From a bacterium (lineage in GTDB: Bacteria > Myxococcota_A > UBA9160 > UBA4427), in contig JAUIMK010000012.1 of NCBI GenBank assembly GCA_030432735.1, forward strand, positions 1 through 32,096: a DNA stretch of 32,096 nucleotides. Direction: 5' to 3'. The notes under the pieces are model-generated. The model did not search any database. It had not been told where the DNA came from and was given only the letters and a program-made list of their open reading frames with translations. A program made the translations under genes and the position numbers. Positions 24,280 to 32,095 of this stretch are shown here, piece by piece (the first letter of the stretch is position 1; the number at the start of each line of letters is the position of its first letter).

Positions 24280-26736
24280 CTATTCCGGCGCCTGCGGGCT
24301 CGCGCTGCCCGACGGTCCGCCCGGTCGCGATCCGCGGCCCCGACCGCGGCCTCCGCGCCGACGCCGACGCCGCGCGCCGGCCTTCTTCGAACCGTCGTTC
24401 CCGGCCGCGTCGCTCCGGCCGGCCGACTTGCCGCCCTGGCTCTGGCCGGCGCTCTCGCCGTCGGCACTCCGGGCCTGCGTCCCACTCCGTCGCCGCTGTC
24501 CGCCGCGGCGGCGCCGGCGGCGTCCCGACCGGCCCTCCGAGCGGGCTGCTTCTCCTCCCGCCGCCGCGCCGTTCGCGACCGCGGCTTCACCCTCGGCGGA
24601 GGCCGCGGCGCGTTCGCGTTCGCCTCCACGGGTCCGGCGTCCCCGCCCGCCCCGCGTCCGGCGTCCGCCGCGCTTCTTCTTGGCCGCGCGCTTCTTCTTC
24701 TTCTTCGCGGCCTTCTTCTTTCGGATCGGGTCGAAGAACGAGGACGGTCGCGCCGGTGCACGTCGACAGACGTCGCACACGCCGCATTCCTCTTCCATCG
24801 GGATCCCGAAATACTCGCCGAAGAGCTCGCCCCGACAGCGCTCGGCGATCGCATAGCGATCGATCGCATCGAGGCGCTCCGCGTCCTGCTTGCGGAGCGT
24901 CCGGAGCTGCTCCGAGAGACGCTTGGCGGAATGCTTGAGCTCGTCGTGGTCGACCAGCGCCTCGATCGACTTGTCCGGATGGATGTGCACGAGACCGGCC
25001 GTCTCGAACATCGCGACCACGGCCTGCGTCACGCGCTGGGCGACCCGGGCCGCTGCCGCCAGCTCGATCGAGTCCGGCTCGCGCCCCTCTTCCACGTACT
25101 CCGCGAGGGCCGCCGCCACCTGATAGAGCTGTGTCGGGCTCGTGCGGCTCTGGTTGAGCAGGAACTCGTGGATGTTCCGGTCGACCATGTCGTGAAGCAG
25201 GATGCAGTTCGCACGTTTGCCGTCGCGGCCCACGCGCCCCGCCTCCTGCACGTACTGCTCGATCGAGGCCGGCGTCTGGAAGTGGATGACGTAGCGGAAA
25301 TCCTGCTTGTCGATCCCCAGACCGAAGGCGCTCGTCGCGACCATGACGTTGCGTCGGCCGCGCTTCATGAACTGCTCCTGCTGCGCCTTGCGGTCGCTGG
25401 CGTTCATGCCGCCGTGATACCGGTTCACGGGAATCTTCATCTGCTTGAGGGCGCCGTAGACCGTGTCCACGTCACGGGTGGTCGAGCAGTAGATGATCCC
25501 CGGGCGACGCAGGCGGATCACCAGGCGACCCAGCGCGCGCAAGCGGGCGTCGCCCGCGCACTCGATGACCTCGAAGCAGAGGTTCGCGCGGTGGGGCGAG
25601 GCGACGACCTCGAGCGGGTCGCGCAGCCCGAGGATCCGGACCAGGTCCTCGCGAACGTTCTCCGTCGCCGTGGCCGTGAGTGCCATGATCGGCGGACGGC
25701 CGTAGCGCTCGAGGAGCGTGCCGATCCGGAGATAGGCGGGACGGAAGTCGTGCCCCCACTCCGACGCACAATGCGCCTCGTCGATCGCGAAGAGGGAGAT
25801 CCCGCTCTTGAAGAGGGAGACGAGGAGCTCGTCGCTGGCGAGGGACTCCGGGGTGGTCATCACCAGGAGCCGGCCGCCTTCGGCGATCCGCTCGAGGGCA
25901 GCGGCGCGGGCCTTGCCGCGAACCGTCCCGTCGAAGCGCACGACGGGAATCCCGCGCGCCTCCATGTTCTTGACCTGATCCTCGATCAGCGCGAGGAGCG
26001 GCGAGATCACGACCACGGGCTTCGGGAGCAGCAGCGACGGGATCTGGAAGCAGGCCGATTTGCCGTAGCCGGTCGGCAGGACGACGAGTGCGTCGCCTCC
26101 CTCCAGCGCGTGCTCGATCACTTCCTGCTGTTCCGGATAGAGGCCATCGACGCCGAAGAAGTGCGCCGCTTCTTCGATCGTCTCGGGCGGCCAGACGGGC
26201 TCGGGCGAAGGCGCTTCCTCGTCGTCGTCCGAGTCATCGCGCGCAGACGTCGACGCGGCCGAATCCTCGTCGTCTTCTTCGTCGTCGTCATCGAGATCGA
26301 AGACGCCGAGCGTCTCGAGATCGTCGTCGTCGGAGAGCGCCAGGATCGAGATCGGCGTGTCGTCCTCCTCTTCCGAGAGCAAGAGCGGTTCCGGCACCTC
26401 GGATGTCGGGCCTTCGGGATCGGGATCAGGATCGACGACCACCGCCTCGGACGGCGCGGAGTCGGCCACCGCCTCGACCGCGACCGCGTCATCGGCCTCG
26501 CGAGTCGCACGCGTCGTCCGCGACGAGGCGGCCTTCTTCGGCGACTTCTTCTTCGCCGCCTTCTTCCGGGCGGCCTTCTTCTTCGCAGCCTTCTTGCTGG
26601 CCGCTTTCTTCTTCGCGGCCTTCTTCGCTGCGGACTTCTTCTTCGCCGCGGACTTGCTGGCGGCGGCCTTCTTCCGGGCAGCCTTCTTCTTCGCAGCCTT
26701 CTTGGCGGGTGCGGCCTTCGTCGGACGGGCAGTCAA
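24280..26736 (-). CDS. RecQ-family DNA helicase with histone-like Lys/Ala tail
   Basis: The 818-residue protein has five zones: a Lys/Ala-rich H1-like tail (about 7-75), an acidic Asp/Glu linker (about 80-175), the RecQ core, a zinc-binding Cys set (CRGELFGEY... CGVCDVC), and a basic Lys/Arg/Gly C-terminus of about 130 residues. Core motifs are Walker A LPTGYGKS, DEAH (FAIDEAHCASEWGHDFRPAY), TATAT, GLGIDKQDFRYVIHF and QEAGRVGRDG. TTG 26736 is preferred because GCGAGGATCGATCG precedes it; a GTG at 26772 lies in a CGGGCG/CGCCCG hairpin. No HRDC domain is seen. RecQ unwinds 3'-tailed DNA in recombination repair. The tails, unusual for RecQ (~600), would add non-specific nucleic-acid binding. Confidence 0.93.
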   Translation of the reverse strand: MTARPTKAAPAKKAAKKKAARKKAAASKSAAKKKSAAKKAAKKKAASKKAAKKKAARKKAAKKKSPKKAASSRTTRATREADDAVAVEAVADSAPSEAVVVDPDPDPEGPTSEVPEPLLLSEEEDDTPISILALSDDDDLETLGVFDLDDDDEEDDEDSAASTSARDDSDDDEEAPSPEPVWPPETIEEAAHFFGVDGLYPEQQEVIEHALEGGDALVVLPTGYGKSACFQIPSLLLPKPVVVISPLLALIEDQVKNMEARGIPVVRFDGTVRGKARAAALERIAEGGRLLVMTTPESLASDELLVSLFKSGISLFAIDEAHCASEWGHDFRPAYLRIGTLLERYGRPPIMALTATATENVREDLVRILGLRDPLEVVASPHRANLCFEVIECAGDARLRALGRLVIRLRRPGIIYCSTTRDVDTVYGALKQMKIPVNRYHGGMNASDRKAQQEQFMKRGRRNVMVATSAFGLGIDKQDFRYVIHFQTPASIEQYVQEAGRVGRDGKRANCILLHDMVDRNIHEFLLNQSRTSPTQLYQVAAALAEYVEEGREPDSIELAAAARVAQRVTQAVVAMFETAGLVHIHPDKSIEALVDHDELKHSAKRLSEQLRTLRKQDAERLDAIDRYAIAERCRGELFGEYFGIPMEEECGVCDVCRRAPARPSSFFDPIRKKKAAKKKKKRAAKKKRGGRRTRGGRGRRTRGGERERAAASAEGEAAVANGAAAGGEAARSEGRSGRRRRRRGGQRRRSGTQARSADGESAGQSQGGKSAGRSDAAGNDGSKKAGARRRRRRGGRGRGRGSRPGGPSGSASPQAPE
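26520..26718 (-). repeat. Imperfect short repeats encoding a KKAAKKKA-type tract
   Basis: Degenerate copies of about 15-21 bases (GCCTTCTTCTTCGCGGCC and variants on the plus strand) encode alternating Lys-Lys and Ala-Ala blocks. The third bases vary between copies, so this is not a very recent expansion, although slippage probably created it. Confidence 0.8.
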
Positions 26737-27146
26737 CGATCGATCCTCGCTTGGCGCGACACGCGAATCCACGGGCGGATCTCGCCCGGAGCGCGCGATG
26801 ACGGCGACCGCTCCGCCTCCAGGCCCGGCCGGGGACGCGCCGGTCGGAATTCCGGCGTGAGCCCTTCGCAGGCGGTGCTCGATCGGAGCAGGAAGCGAAA
26901 CGGGCGACCCGAGGCGAAGGGCGGCGGCGGATTCAGTGTCCGGCCCCAGAGAACAGATGCCCCCGGTCGGCGTTCATTCTAGTCGCTTCGTCGCAGGTTT
27001 GCAGCCGAAATTGCGAATACGGAGCCAAGCCCCCGAAACGGATGGGGAAATTCCACGATCGGCTCGCGCCGGCGGCGGCGCTGCGCCCGCCGGAGCGTTC
27101 GCCGCACGTTGCGGCCCCGCGCTCGCGTGCTGTACCTCCCGGTTCA
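26737..27146. other. Divergent intergenic region between recQ-like and tetR-like genes
   Basis: No convincing gene is seen in this 410-base stretch. It contains the hairpin CGGGCG-GATCT-CGCCCG (26772-26788) in the RecQ leader and the perfect palindrome CGGAATTCCG (26845-26854). An AT-richer patch with TAGAAT read on the minus strand (around 26980) could be a -10 element toward RecQ, without a good -35. Confidence 0.4.
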
Positions 27147-27782
27147 GTGGACGATCAATCCGAATCGACGCGCGAACGCATCCTCCGACGGGTGACCGCC
27201 AGGCTGGCGCGCTCGGGGCTCGCAGGAACGGGTCTTCGCGACCTCGCCGCCGCGGCGGGCGTCAGCCATCGCACGTTGCTCTACCACTTCGGCTCCCGCG
27301 ACGCGCTCGTCCTCGAGGTGCTCCACCAGCTGCGCGACTACCAGTACGGGCTGGTCGAAGGGATGATCGGTGATCCCGACTCGCGGCCCGACGTCCCCGA
27401 CCTCGCACGGGCGGTCTGGAAGAACATCACCGCGCTCGATACCCACGATTGGTTCAAGCTCTTCTACGAGGCCTACGTCACCTCGCTCCGCGATCCCGAG
27501 ACCCACGCCGAGTTCCTCGACGATGCGCTCCATCGTTGGATCGTAGTGATCCAGGCGATCTTCGAAGAAGACCGGCCGCATCTCGCGGACGACGAATCCG
27601 CGACGCTCCTGCTCGCGGCGATTCGCGGACTCCACCTCGATCTGCTCGCGAGCGGCGACCGGGCGCGGGTCGAGCGCGCCCTCGAGACGCTGCTCCGACT
27701 CCTCGAGCTGCCCCGCTCGGACGCCCCCGCGGCCCGGACGGCGAGGATCTCCCGGACGCCGGGTGAACGGGGCTGGTGCTAG
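27147..27782 (+). CDS. TetR family transcriptional regulator
   Basis: The 211-residue protein starts most plausibly at GTG 27147. The N-terminal HTH is complete: STRERILRRVTARLARSGLA, GLRDLAAAAGVSHRTLLYHF and GSRDALVLEVL, ending about residue 58. The helical C-terminal domain (about 65-200) binds an unknown ligand. The in-frame ATG at 27042 would add 35 residues of Pro/Arg-rich sequence typical of non-coding frames, so it is not chosen; the GTG has no clear ribosome-binding site. Its TAG stop overlaps the stop of the convergent desaturase gene, sharing the tetramer CTAG. It may regulate lipid genes nearby, but only position supports this. Confidence 0.85.
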   Translation: MDDQSESTRERILRRVTARLARSGLAGTGLRDLAAAAGVSHRTLLYHFGSRDALVLEVLHQLRDYQYGLVEGMIGDPDSRPDVPDLARAVWKNITALDTHDWFKLFYEAYVTSLRDPETHAEFLDDALHRWIVVIQAIFEEDRPHLADDESATLLLAAIRGLHLDLLASGDRARVERALETLLRLLELPRSDAPAARTARISRTPGERGWC

Positions 27783-28717
27783 GCGGCGCCCGCGCCGGGC
27801 GCTTCTACGCGTTGCCCGGACCACGCCACGTCGCGGTCGTCTCGGATCCCCCGCTCGATCAGGATCGGCTCGAGGGCGCGCCAGGCCTTCGGCGTGTCGA
27901 TCAGCGGAATCCTGGGATAGAGGTGATGGACGATGTGGAACTCCATCCCGAGCGAGAGGAGCGTGCCGATCGGAGACGTCCATGCGCGCGTGTCGCGGTA
28001 GCGCCCCGTCTCCTTCATGGGATGGTGCGGCGCCCAGCTGAGGAAGACGATCAGGTACATGAACCCGATGTGACGCGGGAGCCACCAGAGGAGCGCGGCC
28101 TCGATCGCGTACCCCGACCAGGCGAAGGCGGTGAGCGTCCCGAAATGCACGAGCTTGAGGGCGAGGCCCTCGAAGAACGCACGATCCCGATTCGGGTCGT
28201 CGGTCTCTCGAAGCGTCTTCGCGTACATGCCGTCGTTCATCGGCTGACGCTCACGGAGGCTGTTGTACGCGGCCTGCCACCAGGTTCCCCCCTGGCTCCC
28301 GATGTCGGGGTCCCGCTCGGGATCGTTCGAGTAGGCGTGATGGACCCGGTGGGTGATCCAGGCGATCCGATAGGGAAAGACCAGCGGAATCGTCGAGACG
28401 TGACCGACGAGCTCGTTGAGCCAGCGGAGCTTCTCGCCTTCCGCCGCGATGATCGAGTGCTGCGCTTCGTGGGAAGGGAGATAGGCCAGCGCGCAACAGA
28501 TCGTCGACACGACGAAGCCCAGCCAGAGCGGCAGCACGCCCAGCAGGACCAGCGGCCAGAGGGAGAGCCAGAGGAGGAAGTTCCCGATTCCCCAGGCGAC
28601 CATCTCCCAGGGCACGCGCCCCATGAAACGTCGCGCGATCGCCTGCTCTTCGCGCAGCAGCTCGCGGTCCGTCTTGCCGGAGGGACGACGCGGGGCCGAT
28701 TCGGCGGAGGCGCTCAT
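27779..28717 (-). CDS. Membrane fatty acid desaturase
   Basis: The 312-residue protein starts at ATG 28717 after GGGGGAGCTGGGT. It carries the three histidine boxes of the FA_desaturase family: HEAQH (83-87), HRVHH (123-127) and HIVHH (261-265), plus APHH (229-232). About four membrane helices lie between them, and the di-iron centre is complete. It would introduce a double bond (or hydroxyl/keto group) in lipid acyl chains, using O2 and a ferredoxin or cytochrome b5-like donor. Its start overlaps the stop of a 66-residue membrane protein gene as ATGA, and a TetR gene lies before that, so the three genes form an operon. Confidence 0.92.
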   Translation of the reverse strand: MSASAESAPRRPSGKTDRELLREEQAIARRFMGRVPWEMVAWGIGNFLLWLSLWPLVLLGVLPLWLGFVVSTICCALAYLPSHEAQHSIIAAEGEKLRWLNELVGHVSTIPLVFPYRIAWITHRVHHAYSNDPERDPDIGSQGGTWWQAAYNSLRERQPMNDGMYAKTLRETDDPNRDRAFFEGLALKLVHFGTLTAFAWSGYAIEAALLWWLPRHIGFMYLIVFLSWAPHHPMKETGRYRDTRAWTSPIGTLLSLGMEFHIVHHLYPRIPLIDTPKAWRALEPILIERGIRDDRDVAWSGQRVEAPGAGAA

Positions 28718-28914
28718 ACCCAGCTCCCCCGCAGCTTCGCGACGAGTCCGGCGGTCGGGCCGACGACCAGACCGAACGCGAGCGTCGAGAGGCCGAAGGG
28801 TGCCGAGACCTCGAGGGCATCCATCGATTGCGCGATCAAGGGCGCGAGGAAGCCGACGCCGAACAACACCGCGCCCCACTCTCCCAGGAACCTGATTCCC
28901 TGCATGAGCTTCAC
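28714..28914 (-). CDS. 66-residue membrane protein coupled to the desaturase
   Basis: GTG 28914 overlaps the TetR stop as GTGA, and the stop overlaps the desaturase start as ATGA, so the 66 codons fit exactly between both genes. A strong ribosome-binding site (AGGAGGGCTTC) precedes the GTG. Two hydrophobic helices are predicted (about 10-29 and 39-58) with a short acidic loop and a LRGSWV end. I recognise no family. The double overlap argues that it is translated and that its amount is tied to the desaturase, perhaps as a membrane partner or regulator. Confidence 0.85.
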   Translation of the reverse strand: MKLMQGIRFLGEWGAVLFGVGFLAPLIAQSMDALEVSAPFGLSTLAFGLVVGPTAGLVAKLRGSWV

Positions 28915-29588
28915 GAAGCCCTCCTGTCCGATCTCTCCGATCTGTCCGATCCGTCCGATTCCGCTTCCGCGTCGTCGCCGAGCGTTCCGAGCGCCGTCGC
29001 CCGGGTCCGGTCGACGATCAGATCCAGTACGTCGTCGGCGAGCGCCTCGACGTCGACGGTCTCGAGGTACGACGTCCAGCTCCCGCCCGAGAAGAGCGCC
29101 GCGGCCCCCATCGCACCGGCGACGCTGAACGCGACGAGCGCCTCGGGACTCGCCTCCGGATGCCATCCGGCCCGCTGCGCCGCTGCGGCCCCTTCGCGCA
29201 GCGTCGCGAACCACTCCGCCTCGACGTCGCGCAGCTCTTCGTCCCGGATGCGCCGGACCTGTGGGTGGTTCAGCGCGTGGAAGAAGGCCGGGTCCTCCCG
29301 GGCGAAGCGCACGTAGGCGCGGCCCAGCGCGCGATAGCGCGCGACCGGATCCGGCCCGGCCGCGTCGGCCCCGGCGTTCATCGCTTCGACGATCCGGCGG
29401 AACCCCTCTTTCGCGAGCTCGGCGATCAGCGCGTCCCGGTCCTGGAAATGTCGCCGCGGGGCCGCGTGGGAGACCTCGAGATCCCGCGCGAGACCGCGCA
29501 GGCTGAGCCCTTCGAGGCCGCTCTCCGCGATGACCTCGGCGGCCCGTTCGAGGAGCGCCTGCTTCAGATTGCCGTGGTGATACGCCAT
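28911..29588 (-). CDS. TetR family regulator of the desaturase operon
   Basis: The 225-residue protein starts at ATG 29588 (MAYHHGNLKQALLERAAEVI). Its HTH is GLSLRGLARDLEVSHAAPRRHF followed by DRDALIAELAKEGF, with a TetR_C_33-like ligand domain to about 200. It resembles TetR proteins with the AYHHGNL start that often sit next to acyl/lipid genes. The C-terminus is a charged tail (SDGSDRSERSDRRAS) encoded by four tandem 9-base units. Its start codon is inside a twin repeat that probably is its own operator. It is first in the operon with the 66-residue protein and the desaturase, so autoregulation is likely. Confidence 0.93.
   Translation of the reverse strand: MAYHHGNLKQALLERAAEVIAESGLEGLSLRGLARDLEVSHAAPRRHFQDRDALIAELAKEGFRRIVEAMNAGADAAGPDPVARYRALGRAYVRFAREDPAFFHALNHPQVRRIRDEELRDVEAEWFATLREGAAAAQRAGWHPEASPEALVAFSVAGAMGAAALFSGGSWTSYLETVDVEALADDVLDLIVDRTRATALGTLGDDAEAESDGSDRSERSDRRAS
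28924..28959. repeat. Four tandem 9-base units at the end of the TetR gene
   Basis: CTGTCCGAT repeats four times with one to two changes per unit (units at 28924, 28933, 28942 and 28951). It encodes the Ser-Asp-Arg tail of the TetR protein and, on the minus strand, ends just before the AGGAGG ribosome-binding site of the next cistron. Multiples of nine keep the frame, so length variation would be tolerated. Confidence 0.8.
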
Positions 29589-29638
29589 GTTTTCGACGAC
29601 AACATGACTCGCGCCGTCCGAGTTGTCAACGACAACAT
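29588..29638. promoter_or_regulatory. Twin operator-like repeats at the TetR/PEP-CTERM fusion divergent promoter
   Basis: Two 18-base copies match at 15 of 18 positions: TGTTTTCGACGACAACAT (29588-29605) and AGTTGTCAACGACAACAT (29621-29638). The second contains the dyad GTTGTC-AAC-GACAAC. They are 33 bases apart, about three helix turns, and the first covers the TetR start codon. Both are AT-richer than the surroundings. This pattern fits two binding sites of the adjacent TetR protein; that assignment is inference. Confidence 0.65.
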
Positions 29639-29736
29639 TCCCTCCGTCCGCCCGCGATCCCTCGGGCGGCGGCTTCCCGCCCGAGCGCGGCCGAAATTCC
29701 GCTCGGTCCCCGCCCTCCATCCCGTACCCTGACGCC

Positions 29737-31647
29737 ATGACACGCCCGGGTGCCCTGCCGCTGACCGCCCTCTGCCTCGCGCTGCTCCTCCCGGCGGCGG
29801 CCGCGGGCGGGACGGCGCGCGCCTATCACAGCCCCGCCGACGACGGGCTGCCGCCGTCCTCGCTCCCGATCGAGCCCGGGGTCCCGATGGTCACGCTCTT
29901 CCTCTACGTCGATGCGGGGCCGGTCCCGACCGTCACGGGTACGCCCTGCGTGGACGGCGACGGCGACGAGCTCTGCGCCTTCGAGTTCACCGTCCAGGCC
30001 AGCGGCGACGCGACGATCCAGGCGTTCGTCCCCGACGCGAACGTCGACCTGGTCCATCGCACCCGCCCCGACGACTTCGCGGTCGTCGGCAGCGAGGCCG
30101 TCGGCGGGGCAGCGGGCCCGGTTCGGATCGGGGCCCTCGACCTGAACGTCACGAGTCGGAGCTGGAGCCTCTCGATCGGCGCCGGCACCAGCGTGGACGC
30201 GGGCTTCACCCTCACCCCGATCGGCTCGACGGCAATCGCTGCCCCCGAGCCGAGTGGACTCGCGCCGGCCGCCTGCGCCGTCGCCCTCCTCGCGGGCTTC
30301 GCCCGGCGCAGGCGCCGCCCGCCCGCACCGATGACACGTTCCTGTGTAGCGCCCTGCGCCTTCGCTTTCGTCTTCCTCCTCGCGTCCGAAGGTCCCGCTT
30401 CCGCCCAGGATGCGGACGGCGATGGAGTGCCCGACGCTTCGGACAACTGCGTGTACACGGCCAACGCCGACCAGCTCGACGTCGGCGGACTGCACGGACT
30501 CTCTCCGGACGGAATCGGCGACGCCTGTCAATGCGGCGACCTGAACGACGACGGAAACGTCGACCTGCGGGACCTCGTCCTCTACGAGCGCGGCCTCGCC
30601 GGCGTCACGCCGACGGCGCTCCCGGAGGACAAGTGCAGCGTGATCGGGGGGCGCGTGGACTGCGAGCCGAACGATCGCCAGACCCTGCGCGAAGCGATCG
30701 TCGGGACGGGCCCCGGGCTCGCGCAGGTCTGTCAGGCCGACACGATCACGCCGCCGCTCCCTTCCCGGATCGTCGCGGCGGGGGACAGCATCACCCAGGG
30801 CTTCGCCGCGGACTGCACCTGCAATGCCGGGATCCTCGGCCTCATCTGCCTCCTCTGTCCCGCCGGCGGCGACCAGCCGGAGCACTCCTGGTTCGACGGA
30901 AACGGACTCGGAAGCAGCTTCTACGACCTCTACGGCGGGACCTCTTCCGGGATCGTTTCGAGCCGCGTGTCGGTCTCGGGCGCCGAGATGAGTTCCGGCG
31001 CGGACCGGTTCGCGATCCAGGTCGACGACATCCTGGGTCTCTCCCCGATCCCGGACCTGGTGGTGGTCGAGCTCGGCGGCAACGACGTCTGCAACCGGGG
31101 CTGCGTCGATCCGGGCAGCTGTGCAGACCCGCTCTACGACGACGCGACCTGGACGGCGGCGGTCCAGACCGGACTCGACAAGCTCGTCGGCTTCGGCCAC
31201 CCGACCTCGCTCCCGCCCGGCGCGACGGTCTACCTCCTGGGCGTGCCGCGCGTCCAGGACCTCTACGCGGCCGGCGTCGCGAAGCAGTCCGGAACGAGCA
31301 GCATCGACTGCGATGCCTTCCGGGACAGCTTCGACGTCTGCGAGATCGCGACGCTCGACGCGGTCATGAACGGCGAAGACCTGCCGACGCGCCTCGAAGG
31401 AATCGCCGCTCGCATCGCGCGCTACAACGAGATCCTGCGTGACCTCGCCCTCGCCTACACCTCGAACGCCAACGGACGGAACCCGGGCGGGATCGAGATC
31501 GTAGCGGACTACGCGAACGAGATCCTGCCTTCGATCGGCACGACGGCCTTCGGCGCGAACGAGATCAACGGCGGCGACTGCTTCCACCCTTCCGTCTTCG
31601 GGCAGTCGCTGCTCTCGTCGGGCGCCTGGAACTCGAATCCGCGTTAG
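29737..31647 (+). CDS. PEP-CTERM protein fused in frame to a secreted SGNH/GDSL hydrolase
   Basis: The 636-residue frame has no stop. Part 1 (1-198) has a signal peptide (LPLTALCLALLLPAAAAGGTA) and ends like a PEP-CTERM protein: PEP at 170-172, a hydrophobic segment and RRRRR at 191-195. Part 2 starts at Met199 with its own signal peptide (CAFAFVFLLASEGPASAQ). Next are a calcium-type DADGDGVPDASDNC repeat, a dockerin-like CGDLNDDGNVDLRDL segment, and an SGNH hydrolase with GDS (Ser351), GGND (Asn449) and DCFH (Asp614/His617), the esterase/lipase catalytic set. Normally a PEP tail ends a protein, so this is a real fusion, a lost stop, or two genes read from separate starts (30331 has no Shine-Dalgarno). 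Confidence 0.8.
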   Translation: MTRPGALPLTALCLALLLPAAAAGGTARAYHSPADDGLPPSSLPIEPGVPMVTLFLYVDAGPVPTVTGTPCVDGDGDELCAFEFTVQASGDATIQAFVPDANVDLVHRTRPDDFAVVGSEAVGGAAGPVRIGALDLNVTSRSWSLSIGAGTSVDAGFTLTPIGSTAIAAPEPSGLAPAACAVALLAGFARRRRRPPAPMTRSCVAPCAFAFVFLLASEGPASAQDADGDGVPDASDNCVYTANADQLDVGGLHGLSPDGIGDACQCGDLNDDGNVDLRDLVLYERGLAGVTPTALPEDKCSVIGGRVDCEPNDRQTLREAIVGTGPGLAQVCQADTITPPLPSRIVAAGDSITQGFAADCTCNAGILGLICLLCPAGGDQPEHSWFDGNGLGSSFYDLYGGTSSGIVSSRVSVSGAEMSSGADRFAIQVDDILGLSPIPDLVVVELGGNDVCNRGCVDPGSCADPLYDDATWTAAVQTGLDKLVGFGHPTSLPPGATVYLLGVPRVQDLYAAGVAKQSGTSSIDCDAFRDSFDVCEIATLDAVMNGEDLPTRLEGIAARIARYNEILRDLALAYTSNANGRNPGGIEIVADYANEILPSIGTTAFGANEINGGDCFHPSVFGQSLLSSGAWNSNPR

Positions 31648-31653
31648 GCGCGG
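31639..31653. terminator. Short hairpin across the stop codon of the fusion gene
   Basis: CCGCG-TTAGG-CGCGG places the TAG stop in the loop of a 5-base-pair GC stem. The 42 bases to the convergent GspC-like stop contain no U-tract. It may act as a weak convergent-end structure only. Confidence 0.3.
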
Positions 31654-31689
31654 CAGCGCGGCTCCACCGAGGGGCGAGCGCCCGACCGC

Positions 31690-32095
31690 CTAGCGGACGC
31701 GATACTCCCAGGTATGAGGCCGCCCACGACGCATCACGAGCAGACGGACGACGTCTCCCTCGACGAAGGCGTCGAGGAAGTGGTCGTGATCGACGGTCAC
31801 GAAAGCACCGTTCACCGCGAGAAGGACGTCTCCCGACCGCAGCCCGAGCCGCGAAAAGAAGTCGCCCTCCGCGACCTCCCGGACCTTGAGCAGACGCTCA
31901 CCGGAGAACTCGCCCCGGGTCGGCTCGAGCTGGGCCGCGAGTCGATCGCGCTCCGCCAGGGCGTTCGTCACCACGCTCCGGTCGAGGGCGAGGACGAGCT
32001 CCGGCTCCGCGAGCGCGTCCGGCGGGATCTCCGGAAGCGACTTGGCCGACCCGTCGGAAGGCGGCTCGCGCGCCGCCTTCCCGGACGGGCGCCCC
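31690..32095 (-). CDS. GspC-like type II secretion protein, PDZ domain (partial)
   Basis: The frame runs off the right edge, so only the last ~134 residues are visible. They contain a linker (LPEIPPDALAEPELVLALDRSVVTNALAERD) and a PDZ domain with GDFFSRLGLRSGDVLLAVNG, then FVEGDVVRLLVMRRGRPHTWEYRVR at the end. This fits the C-terminal part of type II secretion protein C, which links the inner-membrane complex to the secretin; a generic periplasmic PDZ protein cannot be excluded. GTG 31974 lies inside the frame and is not the start. If it is GspC, the neighbouring genes off the edge would be other gsp genes. Confidence 0.75.
   Translation of the reverse strand, partial: GRPSGKAAREPPSDGSAKSLPEIPPDALAEPELVLALDRSVVTNALAERDRLAAQLEPTRGEFSGERLLKVREVAEGDFFSRLGLRSGDVLLAVNGAFVTVDHDHFLDAFVEGDVVRLLVMRRGRPHTWEYRVR

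Noticed and set aside
22728-24869. 713-codon open frame antisense to NfeD and SPFH genes
   Set aside because: Its composition (Arg/Asp/Ala-rich, no domain) and full overlap with well-supported genes on the other strand mark it as a high-GC shadow.
24931-26982. 683-codon plus-strand frame opposite RecQ
   Set aside because: It reads Leu/Arg/Asp-rich strings that mirror the RecQ codons, and no domain is seen.
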